Shown here: piece by piece, positions 1-6,456 of the stretch
How the letters are laid out: each line of letters begins with the position of its first letter
How positions within the stretch are numbered: the first letter of the stretch is position 1
Source of the DNA: an uncultured Bulleidia sp.
Lineage (GTDB): Bacteria > Bacillota_I > Bacilli_A > Erysipelotrichales > Erysipelotrichaceae
Length of the DNA stretch: 8,164 bases
NCBI GenBank assembly: GCA_934754415.1
Contig: CAKVIS010000063.1
Span: forward strand, 1-8,164
Direction: 5' to 3'
Made by a program: the position numbers and the translations under genes
Notes under the pieces: model-generated
Database searches by the model: none
Told to the model about the DNA's origin: nothing
The model's input: only the letters and a program-made list of their open reading frames with translations

Positions 1-19
1 TATACCTGTTTTTATTCTA

Positions 20-42
20 ATTTATAAACAATTTGTATAAAT
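20..42. repeat. AT-rich palindrome at the left edge
   Basis: Arms ATTTATA (20-26) and TATAAAT (36-42) are perfect and the centre is partly symmetrical. The 95 bp left of the MATE stop hold this palindrome and a CTTTTTCAACAGTCTC segment (61-76), but no clear MATE terminator and no gene. Confidence 0.35.
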
Positions 43-95
43 CTCGTTAATTAATCAATACTTTTTCAACAGTCTCGATTAGTCCGCTTTTTCAT

Positions 96-1451
96 TTAGT
101 CTTCATCTTTAACAGGAGTGAAGATATGGAAATTATATAAGTAAATGATATAGACAATGGAACTTAAACTCCATGTGATCGGGTAAAGCCAGTTGGCTAA
201 ACGAATATCGTGAATAAACTGTCCTATAGTTAACAGTACTGTGACACGAACTGCACACCAGCAGACTAACATTACAATGACAGGTACTACAGGTCTTCCT
301 TCGCCTCGCATAATTGCGGAGACCACATGAGAGAAACCTACAAGACAGAAGAATAATGCACAGGTTCTTGCACGTTGTACACCATAGGCGACTACTTCAG
401 GATTGCTGTTAAAAGCTTCTATAAAGACAGGGGCAAAGAAGAAGATAATGACACCGATCGTTTCTATGATGGTCAGGGAAGTGGCAATGCCAAACAGAAT
501 CCCTTTTCTTGCACGTTCATATTTTCTTGCACCGATATTCTGGGAGATAAAGGTGGTCATTGCCATGGAAAAAGAAGTGACCGGTAAAAACATGAATCCT
601 TCGACTTTGGAATAGGCACCGATACCTGCCACAGCACAGGCACCGAAGGAATTGATATATGACTGAATCAGTACATTGGCAATATCGATGACACTTCCCT
701 GCAGACCTGTTGGTAATCCGTATTCCAGGATTTCCTTCAGTTCATGTTTATGGAAACGAATGTTTCTGAAATTGAGATGAATCATGGAGTCTTCTTTGAC
801 TAGCTGTACCCAGCACAGCACCATGGAAAGGATTTCAGAGATGACAGTGGCAAAGGCAGCGCCTTCCACTCCCATTTTAAATACGGTAATAAATACAATA
901 TCCAGTACCACATTGATAAGAGAACTGGCAACCAGATAATACAGAGGATGTGTGGAATCTCCACCTGCTCGTAAGATACCTACTAACATGTTGTACATGA
1001 CGATGGCACTGCTTCCCAGGAAGTAAATTCTTAAATAGGCATTACTTAATGGTAATACATCTGACGGGGTGCCCATGGCTTTTAGCAATGGATTACATAA
1101 AAAGAACCCGGAGACAGTCATAAGAATGCTTAATACAATACCTAAAGCTACGGTAGTATGTACGACTCTTCTGGTTTTCTCTTCATTATTGGCGCCAATT
1201 TCTCTTGCGACAATGACAGATGCACCTGTGGCAAAACCGGTAAAGAAACCGATGAACAGGAAGGTAAGAGACCCTACACCGGTGACTGCGGCAAGTGCAG
1301 TTTCTCCCAGAAAATTACCTACAATCAATGCGTCTGCTGTGTTATAGAGTTGCTGGAACAGGTATCCTACAAGGATAGGGAAAGTATAGGCCAGTATTTG
1401 TTTTTTCAGATTTCCGCTGGTCATTAATGTAATAGAACTTGTTTTCTTCAT
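96..1451 (-). CDS. MATE-family multidrug/sodium-coupled efflux transporter
   Basis: A polytopic inner-membrane exporter of 451 residues, the usual MATE length. MATE proteins export cationic drugs or metabolites by H+ or Na+ antiport; the substrate cannot be read from sequence. The first MatE half begins after a short cytoplasmic N-terminus (PILVGYLFQQLYNTAD, residues 25-40, then IVGNFLG and a Gly/Ala-rich helix with ATGASVIVAREIGA, residues 75-88). The second half starts near GLPTGLQGS (about residues 244-252), and a late RGEGRP loop precedes the last helices. About 12 hydrophobic segments are visible. The start at 1451 is the only reasonable one: an in-frame stop lies 15 nt upstream and Met10 has no better ribosome site. 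No Shine-Dalgarno precedes it, and a TG-extended -10 sits only 9 nt upstream, so the mRNA may be leaderless. The gene lies downstream of the HAD gene but behind that gene's terminator. Family assignment is firm; substrate unknown. Confidence 0.95.
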   Translation of the reverse strand: MKKTSSITLMTSGNLKKQILAYTFPILVGYLFQQLYNTADALIVGNFLGETALAAVTGVGSLTFLFIGFFTGFATGASVIVAREIGANNEEKTRRVVHTTVALGIVLSILMTVSGFFLCNPLLKAMGTPSDVLPLSNAYLRIYFLGSSAIVMYNMLVGILRAGGDSTHPLYYLVASSLINVVLDIVFITVFKMGVEGAAFATVISEILSMVLCWVQLVKEDSMIHLNFRNIRFHKHELKEILEYGLPTGLQGSVIDIANVLIQSYINSFGACAVAGIGAYSKVEGFMFLPVTSFSMAMTTFISQNIGARKYERARKGILFGIATSLTIIETIGVIIFFFAPVFIEAFNSNPEVVAYGVQRARTCALFFCLVGFSHVVSAIMRGEGRPVVPVIVMLVCWCAVRVTVLLTIGQFIHDIRLANWLYPITWSLSSIVYIIYLYNFHIFTPVKDED

Positions 1452-1469
1452 ATGAAGTATATTCTATCA
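1446..1469 (-). promoter_or_regulatory. Putative extended -10 promoter and palindrome at the MATE start codon
   Basis: On the minus strand a TGATAGAAT extended -10 element lies at 1461-1469 with no convincing -35. Transcription would start about 1454, three bases before the ATG. A perfect 12-bp palindrome, CTTCATATGAAG (1446-1457), is centred on the start codon and could be an operator. The promoter is inferred from sequence only. Confidence 0.4.
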
Positions 1470-1500
1470 TGTTTGTGACTGACTTTCCTGTTTATTGCAT

Positions 1501-1528
1501 AAGAAAAGGGAAAGGATAATCTTTCCCT
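1501..1528 (-). terminator. Rho-independent terminator of the HAD phosphatase gene
   Basis: An 8-bp stem AGGGAAAG/CTTTCCCT (1507-1514 with 1521-1528) and a 6-nt loop are followed on the minus strand by a T-rich run (1501-1507). It lies 10 nt past the HAD stop codon and ahead of the MATE gene, so the two genes are probably separate units. Confidence 0.8.
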
Positions 1529-1538
1529 GAAGAGCAGA

Positions 1539-2369
1539 TTATTTAAAATAGTGATCGTATAACCAGTGACCTAATCCATCATGATCTACATCATATTCTG
1601 TAACAGCCTGAGAGACTGCTTTGGATTTGTCTGCACCGTTTAACAGGCATACCCCATAGCCTGCTGTATCCAGCAGACCGATATCATTTTCCTGATCTCC
1701 AAATGCCAGTACTTCTTCTAAGGGGATGTTGTATCTTTCGGCATAGGCTTTTAAGGCAACGCCTTTATTGATATGCGGATCCTGGAATTCAAATGTACAG
1801 TGATCTTCATTTCTGTATGTCTGTACCCATTCCCAGGTATCTTTCTGGTTTTCCTGAATGGCTTTTAAGATAGCCTCTCTGTGTGAATCTTTAAATTGGA
1901 TTTCAATTTTACCGGTTGGGAATTCTGCCAGGTAATCAATATCTCCTGTAGTGACATGGGAACCGTTTCTTTTGATGGAGTCTTTCATGAAATCATCAAT
2001 TCTGAGACATCTGATTTCCTGATAGGCATTGACATAAATAATGGCATTTAAATCAAATGGCTTCAGGAAAGTGAGAATTTCCTTAATGTCCTTGGAAGGT
2101 AATAAGTAATACTTATCAATTTTTTTGGTTCTGGCATCGTAGAGTTCTCCTCCGTTCATGCCAATGGCAAAATCAAACTCAAACCCAAGATTCCATTCTT
2201 TTGCCTTATCCAGAACTACATGGTCCAAAGGCCTTCCAGAAGCAGGACCGAATAAAACACCCTGCTGATGAAGTTTTTGAATGCCTGATTTTGTAAGAGG
2301 GGCCAGGTCACCACCCTTTTGACATAACGTGCCATCGATGTCAGAAGCACATACTTTAAATTTCTGCAT
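1539..2369 (-). CDS. Cof-type HAD-IIB family sugar-phosphate phosphatase
   Basis: A cytosolic Mg2+-dependent hydrolase of 276 residues, typical for the Cof/HAD-IIB group, which dephosphorylates sugar phosphates, flavin or pyridoxal phosphates. All four HAD motifs are present: motif I DIDGTL (Asp10 nucleophile, Asp12 acid/base), motif II as ASGR (Ser44 where Thr is common), motif III Lys202 in HINKG, and motif IV GDQEND (Asp225, Asp229). The region between motifs II and III (about residues 80-195) is the C2B-type cap that sets substrate choice. HINKGVAL followed by GDQENDIGLL is characteristic of the Cof family. The minus-strand ribosome site AAGGA (2381-2385) is 11 nt from the ATG at 2369. 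The gene is divergent from the PLP-enzyme gene and has its own terminator. The natural substrate cannot be deduced. Confidence 0.93.
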   Translation of the reverse strand: MQKFKVCASDIDGTLCQKGGDLAPLTKSGIQKLHQQGVLFGPASGRPLDHVVLDKAKEWNLGFEFDFAIGMNGGELYDARTKKIDKYYLLPSKDIKEILTFLKPFDLNAIIYVNAYQEIRCLRIDDFMKDSIKRNGSHVTTGDIDYLAEFPTGKIEIQFKDSHREAILKAIQENQKDTWEWVQTYRNEDHCTFEFQDPHINKGVALKAYAERYNIPLEEVLAFGDQENDIGLLDTAGYGVCLLNGADKSKAVSQAVTEYDVDHDGLGHWLYDHYFK

Positions 2370-2387
2370 ACTTTGTGTATTCCTTTA

Positions 2388-2408
2388 CGTGTAGTTCCAT
2401 TCTACACG
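2388..2408. promoter_or_regulatory. Inverted repeat over the putative HAD promoter (possible operator)
   Basis: Perfect 7-bp arms CGTGTAG (2388-2394) and CTACACG (2402-2408) are separated by 7 bp. The repeat overlaps a minus-strand TAGAAT (2399-2404), the best -10 candidate for the HAD gene, and lies within the divergent region between the HAD and PLP-enzyme genes. Arm spacing of about 14 bp centre to centre is compatible with a dimeric regulator, but no regulator is encoded in the window. It could also form an RNA hairpin. Confidence 0.35.
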
Positions 2409-2448
2409 ATATTTATCAAATTGCTGTTAAATGTGCATGGAAATTGAC

Positions 2449-2454
2449 TATAAT
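2449..2454 (+). promoter_or_regulatory. -10 element of the PLP-enzyme gene
   Basis: A perfect TATAAT hexamer stands 25 nt before the ATG at 2480, giving a transcription start near 2461 and a leader of about 20 nt containing the ribosome site. The -35 is weak; TGTTAA at 2425-2430 with an 18-bp spacer is the best match. Confidence 0.6.
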
Positions 2455-2479
2455 AGAACGGGTGCAAGGAGAAGTGAAA

Positions 2480-3733
2480 ATGGTAATTGATCAGATTGAT
2501 ACAGAATTATTAGAACTGGCAAAACAGTCAGATATAGAACTGAAAGACAGATATAAGGAAATAGAAGATGTATGTTTCTATAATTCCAACAGAATTTTGT
2601 CTGCTTTTATTGAAAATAATGTGTCGTATTCCGATTTTGCGGATATTAACGGCTATGGTAACTACGATGAAGGAAGAGATAAACTGGAGAAGATTTTTTC
2701 TACAGTACTGGGATGTGAAGATGCACTGGTAAGACCACATATTATGAGCGGTACAAATGCTTTGTATCTTACATTCTCTGCTTTATTAAAACATGGGGAT
2801 ACCATGATTTCTCTGACGGGAACACCATATGATTCCCTGCAGGAAATGATTGGATTATGTGGTAATTCCTCTCAGTCTTTAAAAGCATATGGTGTGAAAT
2901 ATGAACAGATTGATCTTATTGATAATGAATTTGATGAGGATGCCATCGTGGAAAGACTGAAGAGAAAGGATGTCAAACTGGTAGAAATCCAGAGATCCAG
3001 AGGCTATTCCTCCAGAAAATCTCTGACACTGGACAGAATTGGTCACGTCATCCAGAAAATCAGAGAAGTGAATACTGAAGTCATTATCATGGTGGATAAC
3101 TGCTATGGGGAACTTGTTGAAAAACAGGAACCTGGTCATGTCGGAGCGGATGTTGTAGTAGGTTCTTTAATGAAAAATCTTGGTGGTGGCATTGCCTCTA
3201 CAGGTGGCTATGTTGCAGGCAGAGCTGATCTGATTGAGATGGTAGCAGACAGACTGACATCTCCTGGAATTGGAAAGGATCTGGGTGCTAACTTCAATCA
3301 GAACAATGCGTTCTTTAAAGGTATCTTTATGGCACCAAGTGCTACAAAGAGTGCTCTTGAGACAGCTGTATTTGCCTCATGGATGCTGGAAAAACTGGGA
3401 TATAAGAATGTGTCTCCTGCATGGAATGATCCAAGAACGGATATCATTCAGACAGTGGAGCTTGAAACTGAAGACAACCTGGTAAAGTTTACACAGGGTA
3501 TTCAGGAAGCTTCTCCAATTGATTCCTATGTAAAGGTGTTACCTGCACCAATGCCAGGATATCCGTTTGATGAAGTGATGGCATGTGGAAGTTTTACTCA
3601 GGGAAGCACGATTGAACTCAGTGCCGATGCTCCGGTAGTGGAACCATATACTCTGTATATGCAGGGTGGTTTATCTCTGGAATATGGTAAACTTTCCATT
3701 TTGCTGGCTTTAAGTAAAATTAAGAATCAATAA
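2480..3733 (+). CDS. Methionine gamma-lyase family PLP-dependent protein (YnbB/'aluminum resistance' type)
   Basis: A fold-type I PLP enzyme of 417 residues, related to Cys/Met metabolism enzymes and belonging to the family formerly called aluminum-resistance protein (Bacillus subtilis YnbB type). The likely activity is C-S lyase chemistry on sulphur amino acids, but the true substrate is not established for this family. Visible residues are a phosphate-binding SGTNAL (residues 90-95), Asp206 in IMVDNCYGE to pair with the pyridine nitrogen, and the Schiff-base Lys232 in GSLMKNLGGG. The C-terminal part has the family-typical PAPMPGYPFDEVMACGSF stretch. The start is set at 2480, not at the in-frame ATG at 2375: AAGGAG (2466-2471) lies 8 nt upstream, a TATAAT lies at 2449, and homology begins after this Met. 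The gene is monocistronic, with a terminator downstream. Confidence 0.93.
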   Translation: MVIDQIDTELLELAKQSDIELKDRYKEIEDVCFYNSNRILSAFIENNVSYSDFADINGYGNYDEGRDKLEKIFSTVLGCEDALVRPHIMSGTNALYLTFSALLKHGDTMISLTGTPYDSLQEMIGLCGNSSQSLKAYGVKYEQIDLIDNEFDEDAIVERLKRKDVKLVEIQRSRGYSSRKSLTLDRIGHVIQKIREVNTEVIIMVDNCYGELVEKQEPGHVGADVVVGSLMKNLGGGIASTGGYVAGRADLIEMVADRLTSPGIGKDLGANFNQNNAFFKGIFMAPSATKSALETAVFASWMLEKLGYKNVSPAWNDPRTDIIQTVELETEDNLVKFTQGIQEASPIDSYVKVLPAPMPGYPFDEVMACGSFTQGSTIELSADAPVVEPYTLYMQGGLSLEYGKLSILLALSKIKNQ

Positions 3734-3749
3734 GGTATTTCTACACAGG

Positions 3750-3785
3750 GTATTCATTTGAATACTGATGATAATGGAGAATACC
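3750..3785 (+). repeat. Competing inverted repeats in the 3' region of the PLP-enzyme transcript
   Basis: GTATTC (3750-3755) can pair with GAATAC (3760-3765, 4-nt loop) or, extended to GGTATTC (3749-3755), with GAATACC (3779-3785). The rest of the 276-bp gap between the two plus-strand genes holds the terminator and AT-rich DNA; I see no gene and no convincing promoter for the downstream gene there. Confidence 0.4.
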
Positions 3786-3797
3786 TGAAGCATACAT

Positions 3798-3849
3798 ACG
3801 ACCAGAAGCAGAACAGTCCATAGTACGATTGTTTACTCTGGTCGTTTTT
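3798..3849 (+). terminator. Terminator of the PLP-enzyme gene
   Basis: A perfect 9-bp stem ACGACCAGA/TCTGGTCGT (3798-3806 with 3837-3845) is followed at once by a run of T (3845-3849). The 30-nt loop is long for an intrinsic terminator but the stem and T-run are clear. Confidence 0.7.
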
Positions 3850-4009
3850 ATTATGTGTTTTGATTTTTTCTATCAGATATTTCAGGCAAAAAAACATATC
3901 CATCTCAGCTGGTTTAACAGCAAATATGAAAAAAAGAGAATAATTTTAAAATTTCTCCGCATAAATGTATCTTTTTTAACAATATCTATAGTGTAAGGAG
4001 GTCATGATT

Positions 4010-4939
4010 ATGACAAATACAGTTTTAAATTCTTCTGACACTGTGGCTTGCAGTGTCACACAATCCATTACAGGTAATGATAAATTCAAGGATACCTTAT
4101 TCAGATACATCTTCACTGATCCACAGTTTGCTTTACCATTAGTCAATGCCTTTTTGGGTACTTCTTATAAGAATCCTTCATCTATTGAAATCACTACAGT
4201 AGAAGATATGCTGCAGATAGCAGTGGAAAATGAGACACTGATACTGATTGATTGCAGAATGATGCTGTGTGAAAAGCGACCTGCACCAAACTTGTTTACT
4301 TACATGCCGTTTCTGGACTGTTACTGTCTGTATGTCAACCAAAAACAGGCAGAGGAATGTAGCCAGGACAACAGCAGGGAATATGAGCTTCCAGAACCTT
4401 GCTTATACAGGCTGTATAACGGAACAAAAGAAGATCCGGAGATGCAGATGTTGAAACTGTCAGATTTGTATAAACCAAAAGTAATAAAGCCAGACAGTTT
4501 GTTAGGCGAGGTTGAAGCAACGTTAGAAGTGGAAGTGCCGTTATTGAATATCCATAAAGGACTGAATGAAGAACTGATGGACATCTGTGCACCGTTAAGA
4601 GAATATTCAGAATGTATAGAAGCGGTCAAAGAAGAGATAAGAAAAGGAAGAAGTACCAGAGAAGGCATCGTACAAATGCTGAATACCATGGATCCAGGTG
4701 CCAGTATTTATGCTAAAATCCAATCCGGAAGAGCAGAGGTAGAAAGGATGCTGGAAACAGAGTTCAATCTTAACGAATATGGTGAAGTATTAAATGAAGC
4801 AGATACACTGGAAAAGGCAGTGGAGATTTGTAAGAAAATGATGGTGAATCCTCTATGTACCATACAGATGATACAGGAGCTCACAGGATTTACAGAGGAT
4901 GAAATTCATGAAATTCAAGAAAAACTTCAAAGCAGATAA
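4010..4939 (+). CDS. Rpn/PD-(D/E)XK nuclease family protein with an altered active site
   Basis: A 309-residue protein of the recombination-promoting nuclease (Rpn, 'putative transposase') group common in gut Bacillota. Family-like parts in order are KFKDTLFRYIF..LVNAFLGTSY (about 25-53), the nuclease core TLILIDCRMMLCEK (76-89), the LYNGT segment (135-139) with LKLSDLY (148-154), LLNIHKGLNEELMD...LREYS (178-200), and a C-terminal LTGFTEDEIHEIQ (291-303). Rpn proteins are DNA endonucleases linked to recombination and possibly phage defence. Here the core keeps Asp81 and Glu88 but reads CEKRPAP where relatives, as I remember them, have (Y/V)E(H/N)QS, so activity may be weakened or lost. Start: AAGGAGG (3995-4001) is 8 nt from the ATG at 4010 but only 2 nt from the ATG at 4004, so 4010 is preferred. 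The gene is isolated between two terminators, with no partner gene. Confidence 0.8.
   Translation: MTNTVLNSSDTVACSVTQSITGNDKFKDTLFRYIFTDPQFALPLVNAFLGTSYKNPSSIEITTVEDMLQIAVENETLILIDCRMMLCEKRPAPNLFTYMPFLDCYCLYVNQKQAEECSQDNSREYELPEPCLYRLYNGTKEDPEMQMLKLSDLYKPKVIKPDSLLGEVEATLEVEVPLLNIHKGLNEELMDICAPLREYSECIEAVKEEIRKGRSTREGIVQMLNTMDPGASIYAKIQSGRAEVERMLETEFNLNEYGEVLNEADTLEKAVEICKKMMVNPLCTIQMIQELTGFTEDEIHEIQEKLQSR
4036..4058 (+). promoter_or_regulatory. Stem-loop within the first codons of the Rpn-like gene
   Basis: A perfect 8-bp inverted repeat TGACACTG (4036-4043) / CAGTGTCA (4051-4058) with a 7-nt loop lies 26-48 nt past the start codon, where a stable mRNA hairpin can affect early elongation or initiation. 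Any role is inferred. Confidence 0.45.
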
Positions 4940-4956
4940 TTGGTAATGCAATGAAT

Positions 4957-4995
4957 AAAAACCCCTGTAGAGCAAAGATGCTTTACAGGGTTTTG
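4957..4995. terminator. Bidirectional terminator between the Rpn-like and dehydrogenase genes
   Basis: An 11-bp stem (4963-4973 with 4980-4990, one G-U pair read on plus) with loop AAAGAT is flanked by TTTT on the plus side and by A5 on the left, which reads T5 on minus. It serves the convergent genes on both sides. Confidence 0.88.
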
Positions 4996-5056
4996 TTATG
5001 GCATGAAACTATGCTTTGGATATTTTCGTGATTTGACGTAAATAGTGATGATTTTC

Positions 5057-5812
5057 CTAGCAGCTGCCTTTTTGACCGCCATCTATGCGGATAATCGTGT
5101 TATTGATGTAGTTGGCTTCATCGGAAATAAGAAACTTAACAAGATGGGCAACTTCTTCTGGCTCACCATATCTTTCCACCAGTATTTTTTCACATTCCTG
5201 CTTTAGGAATTCTTCATCATACCCGTCCAGTTCACTTTCTGTACCTATAAATCCAGGGGCAATACAGTTGACGTTGACATAAGGGGCATATTGCATGGCA
5301 AGGTCATGTGTCAGAGCGTTTAATGCCGCTTTGGAAACGTCATAGTCGATACTCATGGGATAATAGGTATTCATACCATTGGTGCTGGAAATGTTAATAA
5401 TACGACCGTACTCTTGTGTAATCATCGGTTTTCCTGCTCTTTTTGCACAGTTATAGGCACCTATAACATTGACATCCAGAGTTTTTCTGAATTCTTCAGC
5501 TGTTTTTAAATGGAACAGATTGGACAGGTCTATGGCCGCATTGTTTACAAGGACATCCACAACGCCAAGGGTTTCTTCAATGGTTGTAAAGAGGGTGTCC
5601 ACTTCCTCTTCTTTGGATACATCCCCCTGCAGTGCCATACAGTTGACGTGGTAAGTATCCTGTATGGTTTGGCACAGGCTTTCTGCGGCGTCCTGAGAGT
5701 GCAGGTAATTGATGATGACATCGTAATTTTCTGCGGCGAGTTCTAATGCAATGGCTTTCCCTATGCCTTTGGCACTGCCTGTGATGAGTGCAATCTTTCT
5801 TTCTTTGTTCAT
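5057..5812 (-). CDS. FabG-like short-chain dehydrogenase/reductase (SDR)
   Basis: A cytosolic classical SDR of 251 residues, an NAD(P)-dependent oxidoreductase most like 3-oxoacyl-ACP reductases. The Rossmann signature is TGSAKGIG (11-18), NNAA is at 90-93, and the catalytic tetrad reads Asn115, Ser143 (INISS), Tyr157 and Lys161 (YDVSK). IAPGFIGTE (184-192) and the closing IRIDGG are also typical. It is not in a fatty-acid gene cluster, so a specific role in fatty-acid synthesis should not be assumed. It starts 21 nt after the efp stop on the same strand. The start at 5812 is forced, because an in-frame stop lies 15 nt upstream and the Rossmann motif follows at once, yet there is no Shine-Dalgarno: the bases before ATG are the U-tract of a hairpin. 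Expression probably depends on readthrough and translational coupling from efp. Confidence 0.92.
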   Translation of the reverse strand: MNKERKIALITGSAKGIGKAIALELAAENYDVIINYLHSQDAAESLCQTIQDTYHVNCMALQGDVSKEEEVDTLFTTIEETLGVVDVLVNNAAIDLSNLFHLKTAEEFRKTLDVNVIGAYNCAKRAGKPMITQEYGRIINISSTNGMNTYYPMSIDYDVSKAALNALTHDLAMQYAPYVNVNCIAPGFIGTESELDGYDEEFLKQECEKILVERYGEPEEVAHLVKFLISDEANYINNTIIRIDGGQKGSC

Positions 5813-5817
5813 GATAT

Positions 5818-5843
5818 AAAAAAGAGCTTAGAATTAAGCTCTT
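5818..5843 (-). terminator. Terminator-like hairpin spanning the efp stop codon
   Basis: On the minus strand a perfect 9-bp stem AAGAGCTTA/TAAGCTCTT (5835-5843 with 5822-5830) with loop ATTC runs into T6 (5823-5818). The efp stop codon (5834-5836) lies in the loop-proximal part. It ends five bases before the dehydrogenase ATG, so it can act as a terminator or attenuator for the downstream gene. Confidence 0.75.
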
Positions 5844-6391
5844 GAGGAATACTTGCCATCAGATGTGGAAACAAGTACCTTTTCTCCTTCTTCAATAAAC
5901 TGAGGAACTCTGATTGTAAGACCTGTATCAGTAGTTGCATCTTTAGTCTGAGAAGATGGTGCACCTTTGATTGCAGGTGTTGTTTCAGCAATAGTTAATT
6001 CCACTTTATCAGGAAGTGCGATATCTAATACCTGTCCTTCGAAGATCTGTAACATAACGTCCATACCTTCAATCAGGAAGTATTTGTTGAAACCAATATG
6101 TTCTTCGCTTAATTCGAATGTTTCGAATGTTGTCATATCCATGAAGTAATAGACATCACCTGCAGAGTAAGAATACTGAGCAGCTTTCTTTTCAATCATT
6201 GCGGCTTCGAATTTTGTACTTGCGTTGAAGTTTCTTTCCTGTGTGGAACCTGTTTTCAGGTTCTTCATTTTTGTTTTGAGGATTGCTGCACCTTTACCAG
6301 GTTTTACGTGCATGAAATCAATAACTACCCATGGGTCACCATCGACCATGACAGTTAATCCAGTTTTAAAATCTCCAGCTTCAATTGCCAT
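5834..6391 (-). CDS. efp: Translation elongation factor P
   Basis: EF-P binds ribosomes stalled at consecutive prolines, between the P and E sites, and speeds peptide-bond formation. The 185-residue length is standard. The three beta-barrel domains are visible: an N-terminal KOW-like domain (1 to about 63) with HVKPGKGAA, a central OB domain (about 66-125), and a C-terminal OB domain (about 130-185) ending in TSDGKYSSRA. The tip residue is Lys33 in PGKG, the Bacillota-type loop and not the arginine loop of the EarP-modified group; no modification enzyme is encoded in the window. The start at 6391 has AGGTAGG (minus strand, 6400-6406) 8 nt upstream and a near-consensus promoter just beyond. 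The dehydrogenase gene follows 21 nt after the stop. Confidence 0.98.
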   Translation of the reverse strand: MAIEAGDFKTGLTVMVDGDPWVVIDFMHVKPGKGAAILKTKMKNLKTGSTQERNFNASTKFEAAMIEKKAAQYSYSAGDVYYFMDMTTFETFELSEEHIGFNKYFLIEGMDVMLQIFEGQVLDIALPDKVELTIAETTPAIKGAPSSQTKDATTDTGLTIRVPQFIEEGEKVLVSTSDGKYSSRA

Positions 6392-6425
6392 TTTATATAC
6401 CTACCTTTGCGTTTATTACTAATCT

Positions 6426-6454
6426 ATTGTAATGTGAACTTGCGTTTTTATCAA
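6426..6454 (-). promoter_or_regulatory. Sigma-A type promoter of efp
   Basis: Minus strand TTGATA (6449-6454), 17-bp spacer, TACAAT (6426-6431); transcription start about 6419-6420, giving a leader of about 28 nt that includes the efp ribosome site. It begins 3 bp after the stop codon of the PnuC-like gene, with no terminator between, so efp could also receive readthrough. Confidence 0.8.
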
Positions 6455-6456
6455 TA

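Noticed and set aside
403..615. Short plus-strand open frames inside the MATE gene
   Set aside because: Antisense shadows with no initiation signal or recognisable domain.
2375..2479. Upstream in-frame ATG that would lengthen the PLP enzyme by 35 residues
   Set aside because: It lies upstream of the TATAAT at 2449 and lacks a ribosome site; the ATG at 2480 has AAGGAG at ideal spacing and matches the family start.
4004..4009. ATG at 4004 as start of the Rpn-like gene
   Set aside because: Only 2 nt from AGGAGG; the in-frame ATG at 4010 has 8-nt spacing.
4321..4689. 122-codon minus-strand open frame inside the Rpn-like gene
   Set aside because: Low-complexity Ser/Leu composition, no ribosome site, entirely antisense to a well-supported gene: a shadow frame.
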